From contig JAGFBZ010000817.1 in NCBI GenBank assembly GCA_018398805.1, forward strand, positions 2,331,001 to 2,395,000: a stretch of DNA of 64,000 nt. The letters are read 5' to 3'. The notes below the pieces were generated by a model, which was given only the letters and a program-made list of their open reading frames with translations, was not told where the DNA came from and ran no database searches. Shown here in pieces: positions 1-14,023 of the stretch. The position numbers and the translations under genes are program-made. Source of the DNA: Hirundichthys speculiger (Eukaryota > Chordata > Actinopteri > Beloniformes > Exocoetidae). Within the stretch, counting starts at the first letter, position 1, and every line of letters begins with the position of its first letter.

Positions 1-56
1 TCCAGGATCAGAGGAAAATCAACATGGCGGTTCACCTTCCGTAGATTCATCCCTGC
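1..56 (-). CDS. usp45: usp45 exon 15, cut by window edge
   Basis: Codes [18 protein letters not shown], matching human [18 protein letters not shown]. The exon runs off the window before the catalytic His box. Confidence 0.92.
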
Positions 57-3000
57 CTTAATGTGCACACATACACAGACATATAACAGAATGAGTGCAT
101 AGGAAACATAATAGGAAACAAAACAGACATACTGTACCACAGAGTGGATAAGACACAGAGGTCAACACTTGCATAAAGGGGGAAAATAAAAATAAAAACC
201 TCAATAACATGAGGGTGTGAATGTATGTGTGCATACCTGGTGGAAACGTTTCAGATGCAAAGTGATGACGGGAGGCAGCAAAGATATGAGCATCTGCTTC
301 CTGGCACTCGTGTAAATTTTCTCCACCTTCTTATCTACACAAACAACACAAAATACTGACATGTCAGGTTTGATTGTTAAATATTGAATTAGCCTCCCTC
401 ACAATATAAGCCACAAATTGTCTGTAAAAAAAAAAAAAAGAAAAAAGAAAAGAAAAGGTTTGACTTATTTATTTAGAAAATAAAGAAAAACAGACCAAAA
501 AAGCCAACAACACATTAATGACTAGTTTTAACAGGCCTGTAGAGATGCCTGAAGAAATGGAGAATTGACAAACAAAAAAAAAAAAAACTGCATGCAGTCT
601 TTAAGACACAAGTAAGAATGTGCAATATTACACATTTAGAAACACGTGAAGGAATTAACTCACCGGTGGCCACTGACGTCAATTTGAATCTGAATACTTA
701 CAGCCATTGACTCAATGGCAGCCAGTGAGTTAAGGATCAGCCATAGAGTGAAATGTGAAATTTTTCAAACATTAGGAGTACGCTTACAAAGAGCAAATGA
801 GTGGACGGTGCTTCAGGGATAGACTGACTGTGTGTCTATGCATTTTTACTAATTTTAGCAGAACGAAAGCTATTTGTTAGAATATATTTTAACTCCTGGG
901 TACAATTAACACTCTGCACATATGAAAAAAATACAAAGCTGTGATTTAATAATAATATGAACAAATATATGACAACAATTAAGAGCCATTTTGTAATGAA
1001 GCTACACCGGATCATACATTTCCATTGACTGGGTGTTCTTCAACAACACATGCTTTATAGCTATTCCAGATATTTTGTCCTACCTGCTGAGCTGCTCTTG
1101 CGCAGCTGCTTCTGCCTGCGTTCAGTACAGCTCTCACAGAGTAGCTTGTTGTTGCCCATTAGCAGTTCCACAGAGGTGAACTGGTGGAGGCAGGACTGGA
1201 TGGAGCACTCTTTGGAGCTGGGAGTGTAACTGTGGGACAGTGCCTGGAAGGCTCCCTGGTGGTGTTGGTGGTGGAGATGATCTCGGCTTTGAGTTTCTCC
1301 TTGTTCTCCTAGAGAACACTGAGTAGATGCAGAGATGTCACCTGGCATGAAGCCCAAGTTGACTTTAGAAACTCCAGTAACCAGCTGCTCTACAGCCCCA
1401 CACTGCCTAGTCGAGGATGATGATGAGGGAGAGGAGGAAGAGACAGCCAGAGGTGGAGCGAGGGTAGAAGTGGATACGTGTCCATGGTTGTGGGTGGAGG
1501 ATCGTGGAGCCCACTCGCTCTCAGAGGCCTCACTGTCAGCATCATTACTGCTGTCCTGAGCGCCTGACTCTCTTTCACTGCCATCCGACAGGCTGCCAGC
1601 AGCCGCCATCTTACAAACCGAGACGCCCCGAGCTGATCCCCCAGCTATCTCCTCCTCCTCTGGTCGCTCCACACCACAGCCTGCTCCCTTCTCTTCCACA
1701 GAGCTAGAAGACCTCCTGCTCAGCTGCTTCTGTGGGAGAGGAAATGTGATGTATTACAAATGCTGGGGGCTAATACATTAGAGTGATCAGGTCACTTTTA
1801 TGTAACAATTAGTTTCACAATTCAAGTATTCCATTACTAGTTATTCTGCCAAATAAACAGTCTGTCACCATTGACATTTTACAGTATCTGTGACTGTGTC
1901 TTCTTTCAACACACACAAAAAGAGCCAAAGGAAATGCCATTTTGCAGCCAGTCCTGGTTATATGTCTGCACATCTGCAGCTCACCTTGTTAGGCAGAGAG
2001 GATAGTATCTATGTTGTGCAAATTTGGACATTATTTTGAATGTAAAATGCATATTATGCCAGGGTGACAATAAGTCTGTGAGCAGTGAAGAACTGTGCTT
2101 GAGATTTGAATGCATCTACCCACTAAGCACAGCTCTATGCCTTGATGCCAGTTGCATCAATTGCTTTTAAAGTAACTTTATCCACCACAGAAAATGATGT
2201 CCAGTAAATAATAAATATATAATGTATATCATTTTTCTCTGGTGATTCAAAGATGGTGAAAATGGCATGTTGGACTCAGGTATATTTTGCAAGCTTACTT
2301 TTGGAAAAATGGCCAGAATATGTAATACAAGTATATGTAAAACGCACTGCATTTGCACACAGAAGGAAAAAAAAAACTTTCACAAAATGAAATTACTGTG
2401 AACTAAACAAAAGGTTTATTAGAAAAGTGAATAAAATGCAGATAATTACTTTCTTATTAAGCAAAATGGACAGGAGCTGCAGTACTGTGATGGTTTTTGT
2501 TTGCACCTGTACCTGTCCGCTCTGCTTCCTGTTGTTTTTGTTGACCGAGTGTGCTACAGAAAGAACCTGCTCACTGTGAGCTGGATGGGGGTCCTGCTCC
2601 CGACTGGCCTTCCCTAGCCGACCAGGGTTGGATGGTTTTGATATCTGAGCAGGAAAACTGATGAAGAAAAGAAAAATGGACATCCTCACTTTCATGCAAA
2701 CAAGTACACCAGCAACCTGTAAATATGTAACATAGCTAGAATTTGTTTACTTATTAACTTAACTCTTGATTAACTCTGTGATACTTTAGCAAAGTGTGAA
2801 AAAAGTGACCTCAAAATGATTATATTTGGTAGCTCACCCTCTCCTCTATGATGGGTAGAGAAATGTCTATGAAGGCTTCCTTAACTGTGGAGATCTGAAA
2901 GAGAAATCACATCCAAAAAGATGATGCACCAATACAAGGCTACATCCTGCTCCTTTATAGTGTAAATTATACCCTGTATTTCTGTATATTTTCAGCATGT

Positions 3001-6000
3001 CTACAAGGAAGAGCTGCTCTTTCTCAGCCTTTCCGTCTTCACCTCCACACCTGGTGCTTTCTTCCTGGAGCGATGTTTAGTTTAATTTCTCACCACCTTG
3101 AGCTCTTACTGTAAATGCCTGCTGTCAACAGTTGGTCTTTGAGCTCGTCCTTGACGTACTTTTTGTTTGTTTTTCTACCAATATATCTGCCATCTCCTCT
3201 GACTTATTTTCAGTACACAACCATTATTACCTTGAAGGCCCCCCAAAAAAAAAAAAAAAGTGAAAATGAAAAAAGTGATTCAGCCTAACTGATGCTGTGA
3301 GAAGCAATCAATACTTTATGTTTCATCTGGAAAGACAGTGGTAAGCTATCCCGTTCAAGGAAGAAATGTGGTTGGAATTGTGATAGTTGTGATAATGTTT
3401 TTGTGAAATCTGATCAACAGTAAAGCTAACATCATAAGATTTGGACTCTGGAGCAATTAAAAAAGGTCATGTACTCTCATTCACCCTGTTTCAGATGGAT
3501 GCCTGCATCAGCTAAAGTAGAGCAGCAGATGAAAAGATACCCATAATGCCCCGGCAGGCCTGAGTGTAAAGTTATAAGTTTAATGAGGAATTCCACTGCT
3601 GGTGGAAACTGCGTGGCAATCAACTAAGCCTCCTCTATTAATTCTTTCAAGCGATAAAACTATCTAGATGGTAAGGCTTTTATGAGACATGTCCACTTGC
3701 ATATTTATTAAAAAGCTGTTTCCATCTGACATAGTTTGTTGAGGAAATTGTCACTTTTGAACAAGAGGTACTAATTTCCAGTTGGGTAATAATAAAGGTA
3801 CACACTGAGTTACACTTGATTGAGTCCACTCAATATACTCAGAAACTTACATGCTCACACTCTTCACACATAATAGTGTTAGTAAGCTCGCCTACAAAGA
3901 TGCGGTCAACGAAGTTCATCTTCACACCTTCTTTTCCATATGCTGATGAGATAAAAAATTAAAGAGACAGCTTTCAATTACTAATATAAGATAACTGTAT
4001 GTTGTTATAAGTTAAAACAATATAAAACGAATTTCTAAACTATAGTAAGAAAGCTCAAACATAAAAGTGAGTAACTGCTCCCTCTTTGATTAGTAGCTGT
4101 ATTTCCATTAACCACCACAAGGTGGGAGTATTGATCTTGGATATCTAACTTGTGCTGTGTTCGTGTGAACCTTTAACTTGGCGTTTGGTCTCCTCATCTG
4201 CAGTCTTCTCTGTTGGATTATTAAAAGCCTTCAAAATGCCTGCTTTCACTCTCTGTCAACAAACAACAGCAAAAAACAAACAAACAAACAAATAAACAGA
4301 AAAACAACATAACAGCTCATATTGAAATGAATAATCAAAAATGCAGATTAATTATATAAATTCAAATAAACATTTTTAAACAAAAACTGCTTGAGTCTTT
4401 TTGGTGATTTTTTTTTTTTTTTTATCATGCCTATTAGTGAAATATCACAATCTAGCCTGCAGCTGAGTCTGACAGGTATATCCACTATCAACATCATTAG
4501 TGTAAAATAATTATTTTGCTTGTCTAAAAATGTTGACATGTAAATCTCTTAATTAGTTCTGCATGTTTATTTGTGTGTGCATGTGTAAGCTCTGTATAGG
4601 ACCCTCTTATTGAAGGTGACATGGTCAGTGAGTGTGTTGGTGTGTGAGCTGCGAAGAGGCACAGCCCCAGTAAAGCACCAATCAATAGATAATTGGCCAT
4701 GGTCTCTGTCTGAGTCGAGACCAATCAGCACCCATTGTCCTGGGACCCACGCACTGGACTGGCTATCTAGGTCAAAAAGCCCCGTTAATCCCAGCTGAGC
4801 CAATCTGCACCCCACTCAGCCAGCAAAGTCAAACCAGGCTAATTAATTACCAGTAACCCCCATGCCCCACTCTCTTGCCAAAGTAACAGTGTGCACTGTC
4901 CCACACAGGATGGGCTTGGGGGGAGGGGGGTGGGGGCTGTTGGGGGCGTGAAGACAGTTGCTGGTACAAGGGTGGAGGCGTAGAAACTATACTAAAGACA
5001 AGGCAAAGAAGGCCACTCCATGCCCTGAGAGAGAAATACCTACCATCTCGGCTAATTGGTGATAATTGACTGGGCTGATATTAGCATATTCAGATCTCTG
5101 ATACTAATGGCCAATCAACACAAACCGCAGGCCACTAAAAGGTTAGTGACACACAATAAAAAATTACCAGTCTCACTGACACATATACATTGACTGTATA
5201 TATCTCTGATCTGTATTAACTTAGATTTATGTTAGATCATTAACATCTTTGAGAATAGCGGACTAATTCCAGATGTGAATTAATCATTGTTGCGTTGTAA
5301 AGTAATGTTTGCATGATTTCTTTTTCTTGCATTTGAGGAAAAAAAAATTAACTAATAACCCTCTACTTTATATATGTATATATATATTTATCTTTTATTC
5401 GGAAATTAAAATGTATAATGTAGTATAAGGAGTTCATATAAAAAAATACTCAACAATGTTGGGTTAAAATTGCCACTGTATCTGTACTGTATAAATGAGG
5501 TTCTGATTGAATGAACAGAGGAGGCCAAACCCCTCCCTCTTTACCTCCTTGATTCAATTGGGAGACAGACGTGTGCGTGTAGGTGGGGGCTGCGGGCGAC
5601 CCTCCAGCACAATGCAACGGCCCTGGAGCTCATTCAGCAGCTGTGGGTTTCCCAAGAGCACACAATGATGCCGGTCCTGCCACTTGCAAGCCCCCTAAGT
5701 GGCACAACTGTTGGCGTTCACAAGTCTGAATAGAATCAGAGGATCCTAGCCTGTCGCCCCTCCTGGGCCTGAGGCTGACCACTAAACACACCCGCTAACT
5801 TCTCCTCCTTGGTTCACATAGTCACTGGTGGGCTGTCCGAAGAGCTGCTGTGAGGTCTCTTAATTGCTCAGTGGAGGACTGGGAGTGGGGGTGGATGGAG
5901 TTTATATATTTTTCCAATAGAATGCCATAATGAAAACATGAAAACTGATCAAACATGCAAAGATGATAACCGGCAATTCAATCAGAGACGGTTGGTTACA

Positions 6001-9000
6001 TGAGTGAAAACAACCACACATAAAGACATGGCTGAAATTTTTATATAATAGCCAGTTATTTTTGATGAGTTTCAAGAAGGTTTCACCGGATTACTACATA
6101 AAATATGCTGTACAGGTAAGGTGTTGTTAATACCGATAACAGATACAACAAACAAAAATTATTTCTCTATGTTCACAGATAATTAGTTTCCAATAGAAGT
6201 ATCAAGTCACTTCTGCTGCTGCTTCTACGATCAACTACTTGAATTACACTGCAAAACACTGGAAGCATCAGCACGGCCACCATAGATGCTCGATTATATT
6301 TCAGAGTAAAACAAAAGACAGTGCTTCATCTCGGCTGAAAAAAACTTAACTGGGTTGCTGAGAAAAGTACCAATAGCTGGATTAAATGTTAGCTGGTCTG
6401 AGATATTGGCATAGATTAAATACACTCTGTATTCATCATTATACAGTAGTTTACCCTTTTAATAGGGGAAACCTGATATCCACTGGGTGGACAATTAAAG
6501 AAATCCAGAATACATCGAAAGTATGGAAAGTACATTGCCCAAGGATCTTTCTGTCATGAAAAAATTACATTTCAGCAAACGGTGAAAAAAAAATGTGACA
6601 AAAGATCCTCAAACAAGTGTGTTCGGAGGGATGTTGGATGAAACTAAAATAAGGGATTAAGCCAGGATTAAGTATTAAGATAGTATTAAGAGTTTAAACT
6701 TATTCATTTTTATAATAAGCTGCTTCTCACTGGGTGAAACATAAGAAACAGACACTCTCTCCATTTCTGAATCAGTAAATCTGTGACTGACCTCGCTGTC
6801 TGCTTAAGGAAGAGGTGAACGCACACGTGCCGAGATTAGTTACTGATAAAAAGCCTGAACACCAGTCAAACACCTTTCATGCATGTACTGAATATGATGA
6901 CTGTAAACTCACTTTAGTTTCCTCTACTCGTATGGAGTCCAGTAAGTAGTGCAGAAGCTCCTGACTGTCTTGTTGCTGGTAGCCCTTAAAGCGTGGAGCT
7001 CTGCAACAAGACAGAAATTTAAGAAAAACAATAAAACAAACAAACAAACAAAAAAACCTTGCAGAAATTCAAGAACAGCAGGAAAGACCACAAAAAAGAT
7101 CCTGAAGGATAATTAAAACAGTCAAATAACCAACCAAAGGAAAAAAAAATACATTTCAGAGGTTGGAAGAAAGTAAAGAAAATTGAGGAATCAGTGGTTG
7201 TTGAGGGGATACCTTTTGATGAATACTTAATATAAATTAAAAGTAGGCAACAGTGCATGAATTTACTCTGCCAGAGAAGCAAAATCATAGAGGCTGACAA
7301 AATAAGAGGTACATGAAGGCAGAAAGCAAGAACAAATACTGTTGTGGCTTTTTTTTCCAGTTAGAAATTTTTAATGAAGAGCAACAATCTTAAGAAAAGA
7401 TTATTTGAATACAAATCATTGCTAGATAATGCGTGGGCAGTATTTAAGATGGTTGCCAGCCAATTTCAACTGACGGTTACATGCTTTACACAGGTGGGAG
7501 TGAATCCTGAAAATGTAGAGAAAGGCTCAGTTGTTGGTATACAACAGTAAAACACCTATTGAAATACAAGAAGAATACATCCACATAAAAAACAGCTGAA
7601 ATAAAGAAATGCAGACGAAGGTAAATTCAAATGTTCTTCTCTGTCAAAACCTTTTCACAACTTTTCACGGCTGCATTAGTTAACTACTGCCTGGCAGCAT
7701 AGTTCTCTAGTATATAAACCCTGATTATGATCACATGTGTGTTACAGACATAACAAAGCCGGGCCAGAAAATGTAACTAAAACATAATGGTTAAAGCTGC
7801 ATCATTGTATATTTTATGGATTAATTCAGCTCCAGTGGAGGCAAATGAACTCACAAAAATGCAGAAATGTTATACTGAAAGCAAGACTTATTTAAGCTTT
7901 GATTTTTCTTCGAAAAGAGGGAAATTTCCATCATTATATATATAAATTAGATAATTTTTCATGAATAATTTCTCATCAACTTACTCATTCATACTTCTTC
8001 CACTTTTTCTTCTATTGTCCAAATAGAGTAAAGACATACGTTTCCATATCCAAGAAACTGACAAAAATAAAATGTTGGATTTGCTTTATGCAAACATTAG
8101 ATATGCATACAGCTCCTCTGCATGACCTGTTGTCGGCAAGGCAGATCAGATCACAATCTGGCCATTTTATCCTCCTCTTTACAAACCCATCATCCAGAGG
8201 CAACCTGTGACCAGAAGAACTGGTCCCAGAAAGCTGAGGAAACTGTAGAGGAGTTTTTAGGCTACAAACTGGAATGCACTCTGTGAGCCACATGAAGATG
8301 ACATCAATGGCATGACTGAATGTGTCAACATCTATGTGGAGCATACCATTTCCACCACGACAGTGAGGTAAGACTGAGTATAGGAAACTGGTGGATCACT
8401 TTGTGGTATGGTGTGGGGAGAACCATCTCATCTTGAATGTGAACAAGACAAAGGTGATTATTGTGTACATTAGGAGGACCAGGAAAAAAGTCAAGCAGTC
8501 CATCATGGTAGAAGAAGTGGGGGAAGTGGAGGAAGTGGAGGAATATAAATACTTCGGCATTTACCTGGACTGGAGATATAACACTGGTGCTGTTTATAAG
8601 AAGGGACAGAACAAACTTTACTTCTTGAGCAAACGTATGTCCTTCAGTGTTTGCAGCAACTATTTTCTATCAGTCTGTTGTGGAGAGTTCAATCCCATCT
8701 ACAGTCATCTGTTGGGGGAGCAGCATCAGAGCCAGTGATTAAAGAAACTGGAACAAAACTGATAAAGAAGGCTGGCTCTGTTCTGGAGCTGATTCTACAA
8801 AGAGGATACTTCATAAAATGAAGAGCATCATGGATAACCCTGAACATCCTCTAACACAGTGATTCAACAACAGAGTGTCTTCAGTCAGAGGCTTCTTCAG
8901 ATCTGCTGCAACACAGATGCTACAGGAGATCCTTCCTGCCCACAGCAATAACCATCTATAATGGATCTTTTGAGAGACTTAAATCATGACAACTACTGCA

Positions 9001-12000
9001 CCAATTAATTTCCCTTGGAGTATTAATATGTTTTTTTTTTTTTTTTTATCTGAATTTGAATTAACTGATCTGTCAATTTGTACCTTTTACTCCCTTCACT
9101 TATAGTGAGCATTCTGGAGCAAATTAAGGTGAACTTCTACCATGGCCATTAATCCCAGAGCAGATTACAGGGAAGGTTCTCCTTGGGTCCTTCCCCTGGC
9201 CATCCACAGTGAAGCAGATGTGTGGACAGATGTCAGGCGCAGATGGGCAACCAGGGCTGGAGCCAAAGCAACCTGTTGGGCCGAGCCAGCCACATAACCA
9301 AAGGACAGGTTGGTCAGGCACAAACTGAGGAGGTCACATTTGTGCTTCCGAGAAGCCGTCAGACAAATGTTGAGGATACTTGGAGGGGACAGAGTTAGCA
9401 TTTCCATGGAGTTTTTTTTGATACTTCAGATCTAGATATATCTATTTTCCGTCACATTAAGGAAACAAACACCATGTCTTCCTTTACTGGGTAATGTGTA
9501 CTATATATGAAGAGCATACACCAATTCTTTGGCACAGCAGACACATAGCACCAATAAACACTTTTTGTTGTGTGTGTGTAAGCACCACCTGATCACAGTG
9601 TGTTATGGATCAACTGCCATTATCAACATAAAGAACCCAAATATTGACATGATCTCAGGGTTTTGTGCCATTATTATGCAGAGAGATGAAGGGGGCTGGG
9701 TTGAAAGGATGAAGACGCATAAGTTCATATGAATGTGATGTCAGCTCCAACAGAAAAGATAATGGAATGCCTTGGCACACCAATGCCATGAAAATTCTAA
9801 AATCACATCAAGAGAGGGAGAAATATGAAACACATCAGAGAATGAATGAATCGGTGAGAAAAAGATGGCAAAACAAAGCGAGTTGAAGAGAAAATGAAAA
9901 GCACTGTTGGGATCAGTGGGAACGAGAAGGTCTGGAAACTCATTCCAGTGGAGAGAAGCAGAAGGGCCCTGTAGCTCTGCTCCCAATCTGGCCAATCCAA
10001 ACAGCTGCGGTGCTAATACAATTAATAGCCGGATGAGTTAATACCAGACACAAGGCCACACAAGCTCCCCCATTGAACACATACACATATGACCTGGACA
10101 AAGCACCCACATGTCACATAACTTACTCATCCTGTACTAAGACACAGCCAGAAAATGTTGAGTCGCTGATCTGCAATATGCTCTTAAAATGTTTAACAAA
10201 CAAGAAAAAAAAAAAAATCTGCCCAAAGAACAGCAGGACATTTTTTTAGTGCGTCGCCTCCCACTAAAGGCAGTGGAAGTTAAGTTCCTTCCACAAAGCT
10301 GTCTGAAATTTACTTTTGTCTGGCTTTTCCTTGGTCACTCTCTTATTTTCTCTTGCATTATAACTTTTTTGAGCATCTTCGTTTCCTCTGCTTTGATATC
10401 GGCTGTAGTTCTGTGAGATAGTTTCATTGTTGTTTGTGTGTGACATAGTAATGTAAGTGATACACAGTAAAACACAGTTTATGTGTACTTTGTCAGATTT
10501 TTGCTGATGACAGGCATGGATAATGCTGCAGCTATATGATGTTTTGTAAGAGTAAACAAATATTCCTTAAAATGTAATTTAAACCAATATTCTAACATGT
10601 GCAAGAGTCCTATGATCTTCTTACACTAATGCACAATTTATATTTATTGTGTCAATATTAAAAGCTTCCCTGCTTTATCGTTAATGCTTAAGGCATCTTT
10701 AAGTGGTATATCGCAGTAAGAAGTAAACAGATTTAGTCTTAATACAGTCTATTCTCACCACAAGAACACCAGTCCTGCTGTGCGAGTTTGTGCACTTTTC
10801 AGCAAAAGTGGTGCTACAAGTGTATAAAAGAATAAAACATTTCCTGAAACACTTACATACTGGAATGACTATTCACCAATGATTTAACACTGTATTCACT
10901 AGATCATGAAATCATTTCTTTCAACTGGCTCATTGAAACATTCTGTACAAACAAAAAAATACTTAGTTTTCTTTGAAGAAAAAACTGAACCACCACCTGA
11001 AAAATATTTGTGTAGTCCATGTTTTTCAGAAAATAATCACACTAGCTGTTGGACACACTCAGACACGTCTTTAGCGAAATACTACATATTTTGAAATTCA
11101 CATCTGACAACAAACATCCAACAAATTTTCCTGCGTATTTCTCAGCTGTTGCAAGGTTTCGTCTCACCCACCAGCTAAATCTAGTTGAAAGGTGACAATG
11201 ATTTTGACCTTCAACAAAGTATTGTCTGGACATGCAGTGACATAAGCATGTGAATCACTTCACATCACACTTAGGAACAGGATTCATGATCAACCTTTCA
11301 TGATCAAATTTTTTTTCTCTTAAAAAAAAAACCTTTTTAGGTTTTCATTTTCATATGCTGAACATTAAGAAGAAACCAACATCCTGCTTTTATGGTTCCC
11401 TAATGTCAAGATTTTCCAAAGCGAGGTGATGTAATGAGTCAAACCTTTAACTGGAGTTCTATTTAAAAATATATGAACAAGCCAATACTTTTAGCATTTC
11501 ATACCATCTCTGAACATGAGCTTGTTTTCTTTTTTTTTTTTTTTTTTTTTTTTTTAAGTAAGTGCTGTGCGTGTGTCTTCATGTAGATATGTGTGTTAGT
11601 GGGACTTGGATAGCAGTACTAGATGGAATTCATTGTCGTCCTCTGCTATTTCTATCAAGGCTGAAAGGAGCCGTAAAAGGCTTAGTTGTCAACAATGTCT
11701 GAAAGATGTGGGTATGTGGACATTTATCCAGGGTAGATGGATTGAGCATATTTCTCATGTTTGCAATACAAAAAAAGTGTTCAGTGGCAGTGCTGTAAAT
11801 TGAAATAGTCTTTGAAAGAAGCAGGTGTAAATGAATGCCTGTGTGTGGCTTTTTCTTCTAGCGTAGGTATTAGACAGGCATAATGTGGATCCAGGCTCAA
11901 CACGCCCGATGAATATAGATACATATCTGAATATTATTTTTCCCTGTCTTGCCACTAACTACTAGCTAGCTGCTGACTAGCTTTCTAGCATACTGGGTAC

Positions 12001-13939
12001 AAGCTGTGACCTTCTCTGGCACCAGATAGAGAGTGGTGCTGACCATACAACACGCATAGCTTGGCACTGGTCCGAGCACAGATTAAAGCCCTTTTTCTGG
12101 CAGGAGGATGAGGAGGCAGGCTGTAGGGTACTCAGCTGCTTGTAAGTGAACACATGCACAAAAACACACGCACACTCACAGTAAATCAAACAGGGCCCTA
12201 GTGTTGCAGATAAACACTCAAACTGTCCTCAATTGGAGCCAGAAAGCCATATTAACCTGCTTGTCAACACAAACATACTGAGAAAGACAGTCAAAGAGAA
12301 ATGGAAAAGAGATGTCAGTCCTGACAGGTCAAGGGCAGACCCAACACTCTTTGAGAGACAAGAGCCTGCAGCAGCAAGTGAAGATGGCAGCATGTTGCTG
12401 TCATAAGTCGCTACAATGGAAAAATATGCCCCAGTAATCAGGAGCAGTTCTTGACCTTTCCCTTTCACTTCAGCACTCTAGCTCTGAGAGGATGTAGACA
12501 ACTGACAGCATGAAGGAGACTTTAAAAAAAAAAGAAAGAAAAGATGTGGAAGCTCAAGAATATGGACAATAGGATTGCAAATACATAAACAAATAAAACA
12601 CACATACATATATATATATATATGAATGAAGATATGAAGAAATAAAACAACGGCAAACTTGCAAAATATATATTTATTTGTTTACTTATTTTTTAATTTC
12701 TGCTAATTATTATTTAATGTCCAACATGTTTTAACAAAGTGTAAGTTGCCATTTTTTTTACATTTTGTTCTCATTAAGTTAAATCAAGTTTTTTAATGCA
12801 AAGAAGCAGATACTTTTCTCTGTTTCATTAGTAAGTTAATGTTTATAGTACATTTACAATCTACATGTATCCAAATTTATTTACACATTACTTTTATTTT
12901 TTTTTTACAAATGTAATAAATGCAATAGTTTCTTTTATTCCCCTATGATGCTCAGCTTACTGGTTACCACTTTTGGGAACGGGGAACCATTTTATATAAG
13001 AGACGATACAGAAAAAAAAACCTGCACTTTTTAAGTGTGTCAAGACCTCCATAATAAAATAACAAACACAAGATTTCTTGTTCTTTCATGTACTTTGTCC
13101 TTAAAAACTGATTTTAGATCTATGTAATTGTCAATTTATTCCACCGTACCCAGATGTCATTGTGTTTTGACATGTCACTATGTTCTAACTTTCTGCGCAG
13201 CAGTAGAAAATTGTTACTAGCTTAAATTAAAGTAAACATGGCTGCTGAGGCTTGAAGTCATATCTCTCTACTCAAATGCATAATAGTGGAATATAATCGC
13301 CCAATTTAAAATTAGACATGTATGAGTGCATAAAGGTGTGGGCAATACTTGATGTTTGAATGCACAATTGCCTGTATGTGTGTTGCAGGCTGAGATGGTG
13401 TCAGGTGAGGTGGCAGCACACATGCTCACACTTGCAACATAAAAATACATTCAGAGGCCTGTCTAATGACAGCTAAGCACCAGAATAACACAAAGCTGCA
13501 CCAGAGATGTACCCAGTCATCCAATATTAAATGCCCTAGTCACCCACCTGCACTATTAAACAGTGAAAGATCCCCTCATACACACAAGCAGGGTGGATCC
13601 AACCAGCAGTGTACCATGCTCAAACAAGTCAGTCAGTCAACCAAATGTTCACACTGTTCATAAAAGGGAACAAAACAACTGTCAGCTTGCAAAAGCAGGC
13701 TGTGTGCCTGCCATTCACAGTCTGTTGGACCTTGATCTGGATCAAATACAACACAGGTGGGACAGTAGTGTGGCATGTTGTGGAAGCCCTACAAATAGAT
13801 ATCTGCTGTTACATATTTGTTATTTAACAGCAGCTAGCTGTTTTTTATATTGAGGTTGGAGGGTGCTGAAGGCACTCAGAAGGGACCAGGTGTTACCTGT
13901 GTTGTTGTTGTTATTATTAATAACAATAACAATAATAAC

Positions 13940-14023
<84 letters not shown>

